Shown here one piece after another: positions 1 through 8,779 of a stretch of DNA of 64,000 nt (positions are counted from its first letter, which is position 1; each line of letters begins with the position of its first letter). This stretch comes from Bradyrhizobium agreste (GTDB taxonomy: Bacteria > Pseudomonadota > Alphaproteobacteria > Rhizobiales > Xanthobacteraceae). The notes beneath the pieces are model-generated. The model saw only the letters and a list, made by a program, of their open reading frames with translations, made no database searches and was not told where the DNA came from. The DNA lies in the NCBI RefSeq assembly GCF_016031625.1, contig NZ_JACCHP010000002.1, positions 124,001-188,000 on the forward strand. The letters are read 5' to 3'. Made by a program: the position numbers and the translations under genes.

Positions 1-14
1 GCGCCTGTCGCGGC

Positions 15-674
15 CTAACCTTGAAGCTGACCTTGCAAACTTCGCACGAAGCCTACGAGGCCAATCCGCCGCTCGCGCTTGAGGCGTTCGGCCTTCAGGA
101 TCGACTGCACCTCGGCGAAGGCCTCGTCGACCGCGTGGTTGATCACGATGTAGTCGTACTCGGCCCAGTGACTCATCTCGTCACTGGCGCGGCTCATGCG
201 CTTGCGGATCACCTCGTCGGAATCCTGCGCGCGCGAATGCAGGCGCTTCTCGAGGTCGGCTGCTGAAGGCGGCAGGATGAAGACGCTGACGACATCGGCG
301 CGCGCCTTCTGCTTCAATTGCTGGGTCCCCTGCCAGTCGATGTCGAAAAGCACGTCCTGGCCAGCAGACAGCGCCGCCTCGACGGGTCCGCGCGGCGTGC
401 CGTAGCTGTTGTCGAACACCGTCGCCCATTCCAGCAGTTCGTCGGCCTTGACCATTGCATCGAACGTCGTCTTGTCGACGAACGTGTAATCCTTGCCATT
501 GACCTCACCCGGGCGCATCGGCCGCGTGGTCGCCGAGACCGACATTTTGAGGCCCGGCATCCGCTCGATCAAAAGACGCGACAGTGTCGTCTTGCCCGCG
601 CCGGATGGCGAGGACAGCACGAACATCAATCCGCGCCGCTCGACACCGTCAGTTCCGTGACCGCCCGTCGTCAT
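15..674 (-). CDS. gmk: Guanylate kinase
   Basis: Phosphorylates GMP to GDP with ATP in the cytoplasm, feeding GTP and (p)ppGpp synthesis. The sequence shows a P-loop (SSPSGAGKTT, residues 21-30) followed by the GMP-binding TTRPMRPGEVNGKDYTFV segment. The 219 residues are normal for the family. About 15 residues precede the conserved core, so the true start may lie slightly downstream. It begins 3 bases after the yicC stop and is the last gene seen in a minus-strand run from fabD through mltG and yicC, so co-transcription with yicC is likely. Confidence 0.96.
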   Translation of the reverse strand: MTTGGHGTDGVERRGLMFVLSSPSGAGKTTLSRLLIERMPGLKMSVSATTRPMRPGEVNGKDYTFVDKTTFDAMVKADELLEWATVFDNSYGTPRGPVEAALSAGQDVLFDIDWQGTQQLKQKARADVVSVFILPPSAADLEKRLHSRAQDSDEVIRKRMSRASDEMSHWAEYDYIVINHAVDEAFAEVQSILKAERLKRERRIGLVGFVRSLQGQLQG

Positions 675-677
675 CGA

Positions 678-1565
678 TCACTCCAGATTCTGCACCTGCT
701 CGCGGAACTGCTCGACCACGTTCTTCATGGCGAGGCCCGTGTTGGTCAGCTCGATGTCGTTCGACTTCGAGCAGCAGGTGTTGACCTCGCGGTGAAACTC
801 CTGCGCTAGGAAGTCGAGCTTGCGCCCGATCGGGCCGCCCTTGCCGATCAGCTCGCGTGCCTGCGCGAGGTGGGAGGCGATGCGGTCGAGCTCCTCGCGG
901 ATGTCGGACTTGGTCGCGATCAGGATCGCCTCCTGCATCAGGCGGTCGGAATCGAAACGGTCGGAGGTGTCGAGCAGCGCTGCGATCTGTTCAGCGAGCT
1001 TCGCCTTGATCGCCTCCGGCTTGCGGCCGGGCGCGGCTTCAGCTTTTTTCGCCAGCTGCTCGATCTCGTCGACGCGTTGGGTCAGGATTTGCCCGAGCGA
1101 GGCGCCCTCGCGCTTGCGCATCGCGACGAGCTCGTCGAGCGCCTTGTCGAAGGCCTCGGCCGCCGCGGCGCGCGCCGCCTTGTCCTCCTCCTCGTTGCCA
1201 TCGGGCTCGGCGACCTCGACGACGCCCTTGATGGCGAGCAGGCCGTCGATGCTCGGCGCGACTGCGTCGACCTTTCCCGAGATCAGCGCGGCGGCCTTCA
1301 GCACCGCGTTGAGCACGTCCTCGTTGACGCGCACCGTTGCCGTGGCGTTGGTGCGCTTGACGTTGAGATTGGCGTAGACGGTGCCGCGCGAGAGCAGCTC
1401 GCCCGCGCGCTTCTTGGCATGGGCCTCGAGCTCGTCAAACCCCTGCGGCAGCCGCACGCGCAAGTCGAAGCCCTTGGCGTTGACCGACTTCAATTCCCAT
1501 TCGAACGTGTACGGCCCGCTCGCGCCGTGGCTTCTCGCAAAGCCGGTCATGGACGACAGCGCCAT
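678..1565 (-). CDS. yicC: YicC/YloC family protein (putative endoribonuclease)
   Basis: A 295-residue protein with the YicC layout. The N-terminal half begins MALSSMTGFARSHG, a typical family start. The C-terminal DUF1732 part contains the GRKLDFLAQEFHREVNTCCS segment and ends near VEQFREQVQNLE. Members have been reported to act as endoribonucleases and to influence stationary-phase physiology; the role in this organism is inferred. It lies between mltG and gmk on the same strand, the usual order in alphaproteobacteria. About 115 bases separate it from mltG, so it may have its own promoter. Confidence 0.93.
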   Translation of the reverse strand: MALSSMTGFARSHGASGPYTFEWELKSVNAKGFDLRVRLPQGFDELEAHAKKRAGELLSRGTVYANLNVKRTNATATVRVNEDVLNAVLKAAALISGKVDAVAPSIDGLLAIKGVVEVAEPDGNEEEDKAARAAAAEAFDKALDELVAMRKREGASLGQILTQRVDEIEQLAKKAEAAPGRKPEAIKAKLAEQIAALLDTSDRFDSDRLMQEAILIATKSDIREELDRIASHLAQARELIGKGGPIGRKLDFLAQEFHREVNTCCSKSNDIELTNTGLAMKNVVEQFREQVQNLE

Positions 1566-1680
1566 CAGTTCAGATTCTCCAGGAACACGGGATTCGCGAG
1601 GCCATCAAGCCACGCGAATCTTAAGACTATTTTGCCGGAAAGTGGAATCCGCAATGCCCGCAGCTGGTCTGCGTGCAAGG

Positions 1681-2964
1681 CTAGCGCTGGACTACCGGCG
1701 GCGAGGCCTGCACTGCGCCCTGCCGGGCCGGTGCGGAATTGGCTGGACCGGCCGGGCGCGCCGACGGCGGCTTCTTCTGCTGATTGGGCCGTGCCGGCGT
1801 GGTCGCGGTCGGCGCGTCGGCGGCGCCAGGCGCAGCAACGGCCGGCGGCTGCGCGTCCTCGGCCGGCTCGACCGTGTCGTTCTGGATCTGCTTCTCCATC
1901 GCGCGGAGCTTGGCGACGTTCTTCTGGTGCGCGTCGTAGGTCTCGGTGAAGGCGTGCCCGCCGGTGCCGTCGGCGACGAAATAGAGATCGCGGGTGCGGG
2001 CCGGGTTGGCGGCGGCCTCCAGTGAGGCGCGGCCCGGATTGGAGATCGGGCCCGGCGGCAGGCCCTCGATCACATAGGTGTTGTAGGGCGAGGGCTGCGT
2101 GATCTCGCTGCGCTTGATCGGCCGGCCCAGCGTGCCCTTGCCGCCGACGAGGCCGTAGATGATGGTCGGATCGGACTGCAGCTTGATCCGCTGCTTCAGC
2201 CGGTTGACGAACACCGCGGCGACGCGGCTTCGCTCGTCCGCCTTGCCGGTTTCCTTCTCGATGATGGACGCCAGCGTGACCAGCTGCTCCGGCGTCTTCA
2301 CCGGAATGTCCGGATTGCGGCGCTCCCAGATCTCCGTCAGCACGCGCTTGTGCGCCTGCTGCATGCGCTGGACCACCTGCTCGCGCGTCGTGCCGCGCGG
2401 GAATTTGTAGGTCTCCGGCAGCAGCGTGCCTTCGCGCGGCAACTCGCGCACGCTGCCGGTGAAGATGTCGTTGTCGGACAGCCGCGCCACGATCTGCTCG
2501 GAGGTCAGGCCTTCCGGTATCGTGACCGCGTGCTGCACCACCTTGCCCTCGACGATGGTCGCGATGACGTCACGCAGCGAAGCGTTCTTCTGGAACGAAT
2601 ACTCACCTGGCTTGAGGTCCGAGCTCGCCTTCAACGCGGCGACGCTGGCGATGAACACCCAGGGATTGACGTCGGTCACGCCTTCCCGGTTCAGCGTCTC
2701 GGCGATGTCGCGCTTGCCCGCACGCTGCGGGATGTTGACGATCTTGTCCTCCTTCAGCGGTCCGGGCGCCTCGAGCACCTGGCGGCCGTAATAATAGACG
2801 CCGCCGGCGCCGAGCATGGCGATCAGCAGAAGGGTGATGATGGCGTTGCCGACGATGACGAACGGATTGCGCGCACGGTCCGACCGCTTGGGCGGCGGCG
2901 GGAGTTGCTCGGGCTCGAGCGCGGCCCGCGGACTCCGGGGTGAAATGGGCGGCCTTTCACTCAT
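1681..2964 (-). CDS. mltG: Endolytic murein transglycosylase MltG
   Basis: Inner-membrane lytic transglycosylase that cleaves nascent glycan strands and is thought to terminate peptidoglycan polymerisation. Residues 35-58 form a single transmembrane segment after a proline-rich cytoplasmic tail. A LysM-like region follows, then the YceG catalytic domain. The catalytic glutamate lies in LASIIEKETG (about Glu236), and the conserved LQSDPTIIYGL segment is present. The last 75 residues are a Pro/Ala/Gln-rich tail beyond the enzyme domain, an extension often seen in rhizobial homologues. It follows fabF by about 130 bases on the same strand. Confidence 0.94.
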   Translation of the reverse strand: MSERPPISPRSPRAALEPEQLPPPPKRSDRARNPFVIVGNAIITLLLIAMLGAGGVYYYGRQVLEAPGPLKEDKIVNIPQRAGKRDIAETLNREGVTDVNPWVFIASVAALKASSDLKPGEYSFQKNASLRDVIATIVEGKVVQHAVTIPEGLTSEQIVARLSDNDIFTGSVRELPREGTLLPETYKFPRGTTREQVVQRMQQAHKRVLTEIWERRNPDIPVKTPEQLVTLASIIEKETGKADERSRVAAVFVNRLKQRIKLQSDPTIIYGLVGGKGTLGRPIKRSEITQPSPYNTYVIEGLPPGPISNPGRASLEAAANPARTRDLYFVADGTGGHAFTETYDAHQKNVAKLRAMEKQIQNDTVEPAEDAQPPAVAAPGAADAPTATTPARPNQQKKPPSARPAGPANSAPARQGAVQASPPVVQR

Positions 2965-3091
2965 CGAAACAACCTGAATCCTGCCGGTTCAATCGCGGCC
3001 CGACAATCGCTTGCCCTGCCAAAAACGCACGCGCCCACGTCCATGACTATCGCCGAATACGGCAAAACGGTGGATTCGTCTCAAACACAAA

Positions 3092-4357
3092 CTAACTGAC
3101 TAGGCGCCGGACGATCACCGACGCATTGGTACCGCCAAAACCAAAAGAGTTCGACAACGCGACGTTGACCTCACGCTGCTTTGCCTTGTGCGGCACGAGG
3201 TCGATCGCGGTCTCGACCGACGGATTGTCGAGATTGATCGTCGGCGGCACGACATTATCGCGAATCGCCAGAATCGCGAAGATCGCTTCGATCGCACCGG
3301 CCGCACCGAGCAGATGCCCGGTCGACGACTTGGTCGAGGACATCGCGACCTTGGAGGCGGCGTTGCCGAGCAGACGTTCGACCGCGCCGAGCTCGATCTC
3401 GTCGCCGAGCGGCGTCGAGGTGCCGTGCGCGTTGATGTAGTCGAGATCGGACGGCGTCAGCCCGGCGCGCTTCAGCGCGGCCGACATGCTGCGGAAGCCG
3501 CCGTCGCCGTCGGGCGAGGGCGAGGTGATGTGATAGGCATCGCCGGAAAGACCGTAGCCGATCACCTCGGCATAGATCTTCGCGCCGCGGCGCCTGGCGT
3601 GCTCCAGCTCTTCCAGCACGAGCACGCCGGCGCCCTCGCCCATCACGAAGCCGTCGCGGTCCTTGTCGTAGGGACGCGAGGCCTTCTCGGGCGTCTCGTT
3701 GAAACCGGTCGAGAGCGCGCGCGCGGCGTTGAAGCCGGCAATGCCGATCCGGCTGATCGGCGACTCGGCGCCGCCCGCGACCATCACGTCGGCATCGCCC
3801 AGCGCGATCAGGCGGGCAGCATCGCCGACCGCATGCGCGCCGGTCGAGCAGGCCGTGACCACCGCATGGTTCGGTCCCTTCAGCCCGTGGGCGATCGAGA
3901 CGTAACCGGAGGCGAGATTGATCAGGCGGCCCGGAATGAAGAACGGCGAGACCCGGCGCGGTCCGCGCTCCTTCAGCAGGATCGCGGTGTCGGCGATGCC
4001 GTTGAGGCCGCCGATGCCGGAGCCGATCATGGTGCCGGTCGCACACTTGTCCTCTTCGGACTCGGGATGCCAGTTGGCGTCGTCGAGCGCCTGGCCGGCG
4101 GCGGCCATGCCGAAGATGATGAAGTCGTCGACCTTGCGCTGGTCCTTCGGCTCCATCCACTTGTCGGGATTGAAGCTGTCGTTCGACCCGTCGCCGCGCA
4201 CGACCGTGCAGGCGATCTTGGTCTGCAGATCGGAGACATCGAAGCTCTCGATCCTGCGCGCACCGCTTTCGCCGTTGAGGATGCGTTTCCAGGTCGGCTC
4301 GACGCCACAGCCGAGTGGCGAGACCATGCCGAGACCCGTGACGACGACCCGCCTCAT
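3092..4357 (-). CDS. fabF: Beta-ketoacyl-ACP synthase II
   Basis: Condenses malonyl-ACP with acyl-ACP in fatty-acid elongation. The Cys-His-His triad is visible: Cys170 in VTACSTGAHA, His311 in NAHGTSTPLGD and His348 in STGHLLGAAG. The 421 residues fit the family, and the protein starts with MRRVVVTGLGMVSPLGCG. It lies about 110 bases downstream of acpP on the same strand, so the carrier protein and its condensing enzyme are probably co-expressed. The C-terminal FGFGGTNAS motif is intact and no defects were seen. Confidence 0.97.
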   Translation of the reverse strand: MRRVVVTGLGMVSPLGCGVEPTWKRILNGESGARRIESFDVSDLQTKIACTVVRGDGSNDSFNPDKWMEPKDQRKVDDFIIFGMAAAGQALDDANWHPESEEDKCATGTMIGSGIGGLNGIADTAILLKERGPRRVSPFFIPGRLINLASGYVSIAHGLKGPNHAVVTACSTGAHAVGDAARLIALGDADVMVAGGAESPISRIGIAGFNAARALSTGFNETPEKASRPYDKDRDGFVMGEGAGVLVLEELEHARRRGAKIYAEVIGYGLSGDAYHITSPSPDGDGGFRSMSAALKRAGLTPSDLDYINAHGTSTPLGDEIELGAVERLLGNAASKVAMSSTKSSTGHLLGAAGAIEAIFAILAIRDNVVPPTINLDNPSVETAIDLVPHKAKQREVNVALSNSFGFGGTNASVIVRRLVS

Positions 4358-4465
4358 ATCCGAAAACTCCGCATCGACAGATTCACGGCCAATAACAAGA
4401 AACCGGCTGGCCGCTGCGAAGCGGCCCGTCCGGTTTCAATGTTGTCCCCGCGAAATTGAAGAGCC

Positions 4466-4705
4466 TTAGCTCTTCGCGTTCTTCTCGAGAAACTTCGTAG
4501 CGTCGCCGACGGTGAGAATCGTTTCCGCAGCGTCGTCCGGAATCTCGCAACCGAATTCCTCTTCGAACGCCATCACCAGCTCGACGGTATCCAGACTGTC
4601 GGCGCCGAGGTCGTCGATGAAGCTCGCGTTGTCGACAACCTTCTCGGGTTCAACACCAAGGTGTTCGACCACGATCTTCTTAACCCGCTCGCCAATGTCA
4701 CTCAT
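4466..4705 (-). CDS. acpP: Acyl carrier protein
   Basis: Small acidic carrier of fatty-acid intermediates in the cytoplasm. The 79 residues contain the phosphopantetheine attachment site [16 protein letters not shown], with the modified serine at about residue 37. The start is preceded by a GAGG-type ribosome-binding site. It lies between fabG and fabF, the classic fab cluster order. The 313-base gap upstream suggests acpP has its own strong promoter, as is usual for this abundant protein. Confidence 0.97.
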   Translation of the reverse strand: MSDIGERVKKIVVEHLGVEPEKVVDNASFIDDLGADSLDTVELVMAFEEEFGCEIPDDAAETILTVGDATKFLEKNAKS

Positions 4706-5018
4706 TGCTTAACCTCGTGTTGTTCCCTGTAGACCCGACCCCCCGGGACGATACGAGCCGTCGTGGTCGTTTGACTGCCTTCGCTTACGAACTTTGATTT
4801 GGACCCATCCTAACCGATGCAGGCCCCGGCGAACGACGGCCAAAGGCTCCGCATCGCCAATATACAGGGTTTCAAAAACCTGCAATGGCGTTCTTTGCCC
4901 ATCCGTTGAAGGTCCGGTTATCATACTTCAATTGCCTTGACTACAAGCCTCATTTCGCATCGGAAACGGCCGTTTGCCGCATGCCGCACCGCCCTGACAG
5001 GCGGCGCGGCACGCGGCG
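4706..5018. other. Intergenic region between fabG and acpP
   Basis: A 313-base gap without a convincing gene. It holds a strong GC-rich hairpin directly after the fabG stop (4982-5011) and presumably the acpP promoter. No sigma-70 hexamers could be assigned with confidence. Short ORFs read here lack ribosome-binding sites and family features. Confidence 0.6.
4982..5011 (-). terminator. Strong hairpin downstream of fabG
   Basis: Eleven base pairs with one G-U wobble (GCCGCACCGCC against GGCGGCGCGGC), a 6-base loop and an extra outer A-T pair. It starts only a few bases after the fabG stop. There is no U-run, so it is either a Rho-independent terminator of the weak type or an mRNA-stabilising or processing hairpin separating fabDG from acpP. 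Confidence 0.5.
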
Positions 5019-5756
5019 TCAGATCATGGCCATGCCGCCGTTGACGTGGATGGTCTGCCCGGTGACATAGGATGCTTCGTTCGAGCTCAGATAGACGGCG
5101 GCCGCCGCGATGTCCTCGGGCGTCCCCAGGCGGGCGGCGGGAACCTTGGTCAGAATCGTTTCGCGCTGCTTGTCGTTGAGCGCATCGGTCATCGGCGTCT
5201 TGATGAAGCCCGGCGCGATGCAGTTCGCTGTCACGCCACGCTTGGCGTATTCGGCCCCTAACGTCTTGATCATGCCGATCAGGCCGGCCTTCGACGCCGT
5301 ATAATTGCCCTGCCCGGGATTGCCGGTGACGCCGACCACCGAGGTGATGGCGATGATGCGGCCGAAGCGCTTGCGCATCATCAGCTTGGTCGCGGCGCGG
5401 GCCAGGCGGAAGGTGGCGGTCAGATTGACGTTGATGACCTCGTCCCAGTCCTCGTCGCGAAGCTGCACGAAGAGATTGTCGCGCGTGATGCCGGCATTGG
5501 CGATGAGAATGTCGACCTGGCCCATCGCCGCTTCCGCAGCCGGCACCAGCGCCTCGACCTCGTCGGCCTTGGAGAGATTGCAGGGCAATACAAAGGCGCG
5601 TTCGCCAAGCTTGCCGGCAAGCTCGTCCAGCACCTCCTTGCGCGTCCCTGATATGGCGACGGTGGCGCCCTGCGCGTGCAGCGCCTGCGCGATCGCACCG
5701 CCAATGCCGCCGGTCGCGCCGGTGACGAGCGCCTTTCGGCCAGTCAGATCGAACAT
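5019..5756 (-). CDS. fabG: 3-oxoacyl-ACP reductase
   Basis: NADPH-dependent reduction of beta-ketoacyl-ACP in fatty-acid elongation. A 245-residue classical short-chain dehydrogenase with the dinucleotide motif TGATGGIGGAIA (from residue 12), the NAG motif at residues 87-89, catalytic Ser139, and the Tyr152/Lys156 pair in NYTASKAG. The C-terminus TGQTIHVNGGMAMI is typical of FabG. It begins 12 bases after fabD ends, indicating an operon with fabD. Confidence 0.97.
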   Translation of the reverse strand: MFDLTGRKALVTGATGGIGGAIAQALHAQGATVAISGTRKEVLDELAGKLGERAFVLPCNLSKADEVEALVPAAEAAMGQVDILIANAGITRDNLFVQLRDEDWDEVINVNLTATFRLARAATKLMMRKRFGRIIAITSVVGVTGNPGQGNYTASKAGLIGMIKTLGAEYAKRGVTANCIAPGFIKTPMTDALNDKQRETILTKVPAARLGTPEDIAAAAVYLSSNEASYVTGQTIHVNGGMAMI

Positions 5757-5768
5757 TGATGGACTCCT

Positions 5769-6728
5769 TTAAGCCTGCTTGGCAGCGGCCAATGCATCCT
5801 TGGCGGCGGCAATATCGTTCGGGCCGCCGACCGCAATGCCGACGGCGCCGTCCGCGATGCGCTTGACGAGACCCGTCAGCACCTTGCCGGCGCCGATCTC
5901 GAAGAAGCGGGTGACGCCCTGCCCGGCCATGTAAGCAACCGACTCGCGCCAGCGCACCGTGCCGGTGACCTGCTCGACCAGGCGGCGGCGGATCTCGTCG
6001 GGATCGGTGATGGCGCTCGCCAGCACGTTCGACACCAGCGGCGCGGCCGGCGCCTTGATCGTGACCTTCGACAGCGCCTCCGCCATGGTATTCGCAGCCG
6101 GCTGCATCAGCTTGCAATGGAACGGCGCGGACACCGGCAGCAGCATCGCGCGCTTGGCGCCCTTAGCCTTGGCGATCTCGACGGCGCGATCGACCGCGAC
6201 CTTGTCGCCGGAGACGACGACCTGGCCGCCGCCATTGTCGTTGGCGGCCTGGCAGACCTGCCCCTGCGCCGCCTCGCCCGCGACCTCCATGGCCGCCTCG
6301 TAGTCGAGACCGAGCAGCGCGGCCATCGCGCCGGCGCCGACCGGGACGGCCTTTTGCATTGCAAGACCGCGGGTGCGAAGCAGACGCGCGGTATCCGAAA
6401 CCGTCAGGCTGCCGGCCGCTGCCAGCGCCGAATATTCCCCGAGCGAGTGGCCGGCGACGAAGGCAGCGTCTCGTCCCACGGAAAAACCAGCCTCGGCCTC
6501 GAGCACGCGCAAGGTCGCGATGGACACCGCCATCAGCGCCGGCTGGGCGTTCTCGGTGAGCTGGAGGGTTTCGGCCGGACCGTCCCAGATGATGGCCGTC
6601 AGCTTCTCGCCGAGCGCGGCATCGACCTCATCGAACACGGCGCGCGCCGCCGGAAAGGCGTCGGCCAGGGCCTTGCCCATGCCGACCGCCTGGGAACCCT
6701 GCCCAGGAAATGTGAATGCAGCCGTCAT
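5769..6728 (-). CDS. fabD: Malonyl-CoA:ACP transacylase
   Basis: Transfers malonyl groups from CoA to ACP for fatty-acid synthesis. The GQGSQ motif lies at residues 9-13 and the nucleophile elbow GHSLGE (Ser95) is present. The later PVSAPFHCKLMQPA segment carries the catalytic histidine. The 319 residues are normal. It is the first gene of the minus-strand fab run. The 170 bases between it and the upstream desaturase stop presumably hold its promoter. Confidence 0.97.
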   Translation of the reverse strand: MTAAFTFPGQGSQAVGMGKALADAFPAARAVFDEVDAALGEKLTAIIWDGPAETLQLTENAQPALMAVSIATLRVLEAEAGFSVGRDAAFVAGHSLGEYSALAAAGSLTVSDTARLLRTRGLAMQKAVPVGAGAMAALLGLDYEAAMEVAGEAAQGQVCQAANDNGGGQVVVSGDKVAVDRAVEIAKAKGAKRAMLLPVSAPFHCKLMQPAANTMAEALSKVTIKAPAAPLVSNVLASAITDPDEIRRRLVEQVTGTVRWRESVAYMAGQGVTRFFEIGAGKVLTGLVKRIADGAVGIAVGGPNDIAAAKDALAAAKQA

Positions 6729-6898
6729 CGGCGCTCCCTGCTGTCAGGCATGATCCCTGTCGAGAACCGACAGCCGATTACGCCCGGCCTTGGGCCATGG
6801 TTCCGGATCATGCTCCAAAGGGGGCCGTAGACACCGTCCGGGGCCGCACTGTCAAGCCAAGACGGGAACTTGGAGCCGCATTCAACGGGGAATAAGCC

Positions 6899-7924
6899 TC
6901 AAAACCCGCCCGCGGTCTGGTTGGCATCGACGACCGCACCTGCTCGCGCGCGGCGCGCACTGCTGACGAGTTGTCCCGGCCGATCCTCGCGGTCCGGCTT
7001 TGCCGTCGCCAACCGCAGCACCGAAGCGTAGTTCGGCTGCACTTCCATGCGGCCCGCGTACCGGCTCGCACTCAATAGCCGGTGCACCTTCGGCAGATTG
7101 TAGCAGGGCACGTAGAACAACAGATGATGCTCGAGGTGAAAGTTCACGTAATACGGCGCGATGAACAGGCGCTCGAGAAAATTGGCATGCGTCGTGCGCG
7201 TGTTGCGCAAGGGGTCGCTGCTATCGGGGACGACGGCGTGCTCGGCGATGTTGCGGATGCGGGTGATGACCATCATCCAGGTCAGCAGCGGTACCAGCCA
7301 TAGCAACGGATAGGCCCACCACACGCCGGCCGCCGCACACGCGGCGAACATGATCGCGTTGACCACACATTGCGGGCCGAGCTTCTCCCAGAAATGCGCC
7401 GCACGCTGCCGCCACGGCCAGTCTCTTGGTCCCAGCGCGTTGAGCAGCTGCGCCTTGCGCTGCTGATAGCCGGTCTGCCCGGTGATGTCGCGGACGAACT
7501 TGCGGCGATAGCTCAACTTGGTGATTGGGAACGGGGCCGACAGCACGAGATCGGGGTCGTCCTCCTGCTGGGTGCGCGCATGGTGCTGAAGGTGATAGCG
7601 GCGGTAGCTGCGCGTTTCCGCAAACAGCGGATAGGCACAGAACCACTGGCTCAGCGCCAGATTGGTTTTCTCGTCGGGGGACAGGCAGCCATGGGCACCG
7701 TCATGCATCAGGATCGCAAGGCCGAGCTGGCGCGAGCCGATGATGGCGACGGCGAAGACATAGGTGAGCGGATTGGGCCACCACGCGACCAGCGCGATGG
7801 CACCAATGATCAGCGCCCAGGCGTGCGCGATCAGCGCGGCGCCTTTCCACGTCGCGCGCTGGCGCACCTCGGCCAATTGATCATCGGTCAGGAAATCGCG
7901 GGCACGCATGCGAAGCGCAGTCAT
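6899..7924 (-). CDS. Membrane fatty-acid desaturase
   Basis: Integral-membrane di-iron desaturase or related hydroxylase acting on lipid acyl chains. All three histidine boxes are visible: HDGAH (residues 74-78), HLQHH (111-115) and HLEHH (about residue 263). Hydrophobic segments lie around 30-70 and 190-220. It starts 2 bases after the stop of the TetR regulator, so the two form an operon. By analogy with TetR-type regulators of unsaturated fatty-acid genes, the regulator probably senses acyl-CoA or lipid state; that is inference. The substrate position cannot be read from sequence. Confidence 0.9.
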   Translation of the reverse strand: MTALRMRARDFLTDDQLAEVRQRATWKGAALIAHAWALIIGAIALVAWWPNPLTYVFAVAIIGSRQLGLAILMHDGAHGCLSPDEKTNLALSQWFCAYPLFAETRSYRRYHLQHHARTQQEDDPDLVLSAPFPITKLSYRRKFVRDITGQTGYQQRKAQLLNALGPRDWPWRQRAAHFWEKLGPQCVVNAIMFAACAAAGVWWAYPLLWLVPLLTWMMVITRIRNIAEHAVVPDSSDPLRNTRTTHANFLERLFIAPYYVNFHLEHHLLFYVPCYNLPKVHRLLSASRYAGRMEVQPNYASVLRLATAKPDREDRPGQLVSSARRARAGAVVDANQTAGGF

Positions 7925-7926
7925 GG

Positions 7927-8634
7927 CTAACCCTTTCCATTCGAATGGTCGGATGCCTCACGCGCCTCGACGAGACGCAGGCGCCCGGTGTCGCCACTGG
8001 ATTTCGCCTGCTCGCCCAGCACGCGCAGCATCTCGGCGCAAAGCTCCTCGGGCGAGCGGCCCATCGCATAGCCTTCGAGAATGACGCCGATGGCGACCGC
8101 CCAGAAGCGCCGCGAGCTTTCGTCGGGCGCGCGCAGCGAGCGCCAGCCGTGCCGCTCGACCTGCCCCGCATAAGCGCGCGCACCCTCGCTGTGCAGGCGC
8201 TCGATGGTGCGCTCCACCAGTGGCGCCAGATCCTGGCGACGCCGCGTCAGCGTCAGCGCCTCGGCGAAGAAGGCGACCGAATCGCTCGCCGTCACGGTCT
8301 CGGCCAGCGCGTGGGTGTATTCCCCGGGCGTCCGCGCCTTGAGCGCCGCCTGCTCGGTGGCGCGCGCCAGGTACAACAGATCGCGGCAGGCGCATTCGAC
8401 GAACAGCGCCTCCTTGGTGCGGAAGTAATAGGTGATCTGGCTCGGGAATGCGTCCGCCGCAGCCGCGATGTCGGTGATCGCCGTGCCGGACAGCCCCCGC
8501 TCGCGAAACAGCGGGCTCGCGGCATCCAGCAGCAGCGAGCGCATCCTGCGGCCAGCCGACCGCGTCGCGCGTGAAGCATGCTTCGGATCGTCGAGCGCTG
8601 CCTCTGTGGGCGTTCGGACAGATTTGGTCACCAT
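7927..8634 (-). CDS. TetR family transcriptional regulator
   Basis: A 235-residue TetR-type repressor. The N-terminal helix-turn-helix lies around residues 30-75 (LFRERGLSGTAITDIAAAA then QITYYFRTKEALF). The C-terminal part is a ligand-binding helical domain. The ATG at 8634 is chosen over the longer frame to 8670 because GAGG lies 6 bases before it, and because the longer start would place the coding sequence over the palindrome at 8655-8671. It is co-transcribed with the downstream desaturase and probably controls it and itself. Confidence 0.9.
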   Translation of the reverse strand: MVTKSVRTPTEAALDDPKHASRATRSAGRRMRSLLLDAASPLFRERGLSGTAITDIAAAADAFPSQITYYFRTKEALFVECACRDLLYLARATEQAALKARTPGEYTHALAETVTASDSVAFFAEALTLTRRRQDLAPLVERTIERLHSEGARAYAGQVERHGWRSLRAPDESSRRFWAVAIGVILEGYAMGRSPEELCAEMLRVLGEQAKSSGDTGRLRLVEAREASDHSNGKG

Positions 8635-8654
8635 CGACGCCTCATTTTGAGTTA

Positions 8655-8671
8655 TTTGTATGATATACAAA
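8655..8671. promoter_or_regulatory. Palindromic operator before the TetR gene
   Basis: A perfect 7-base inverted repeat with 3-base spacer, TTTGTAT-GAT-ATACAAA, about 20 bases upstream of the TetR start, in an AT-rich stretch standing out from the GC-rich surroundings. Size and place fit a TetR operator for autoregulation of the regulator-desaturase operon. Confidence 0.6.
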
Positions 8672-8721
8672 CAAACAAATCAAGCCGCAACCGCATCAAC
8701 CGCAATGCTGCCAGAAGGCCA

Positions 8722-8736
8722 TTGTGCTCAGCACAA
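8722..8736. promoter_or_regulatory. Palindrome in the divergent intergenic region
   Basis: A perfect 7-base inverted repeat around one base, TTGTGCT-C-AGCACAA. It lies between the TetR palindrome and the MarR palindrome, so it could serve either divergent promoter. No regulator can be assigned from sequence alone. Confidence 0.4.
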
Positions 8737-8740
8737 AAGG

Positions 8741-8767
8741 TAAGTATTCTAATCATAAGAATACTTA
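8741..8767. promoter_or_regulatory. Palindromic operator before the MarR gene
   Basis: A perfect 10-base inverted repeat with a 7-base spacer (TAAGTATTCT, then AGAATACTTA), ending 12 bases before the MarR start codon. MarR proteins usually bind palindromes of this size over their own promoter, so autoregulation of the MarR-receptor-methyltransferase operon is likely. Confidence 0.65.
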
Positions 8768-8779
8768 GTTAGGTGGACC

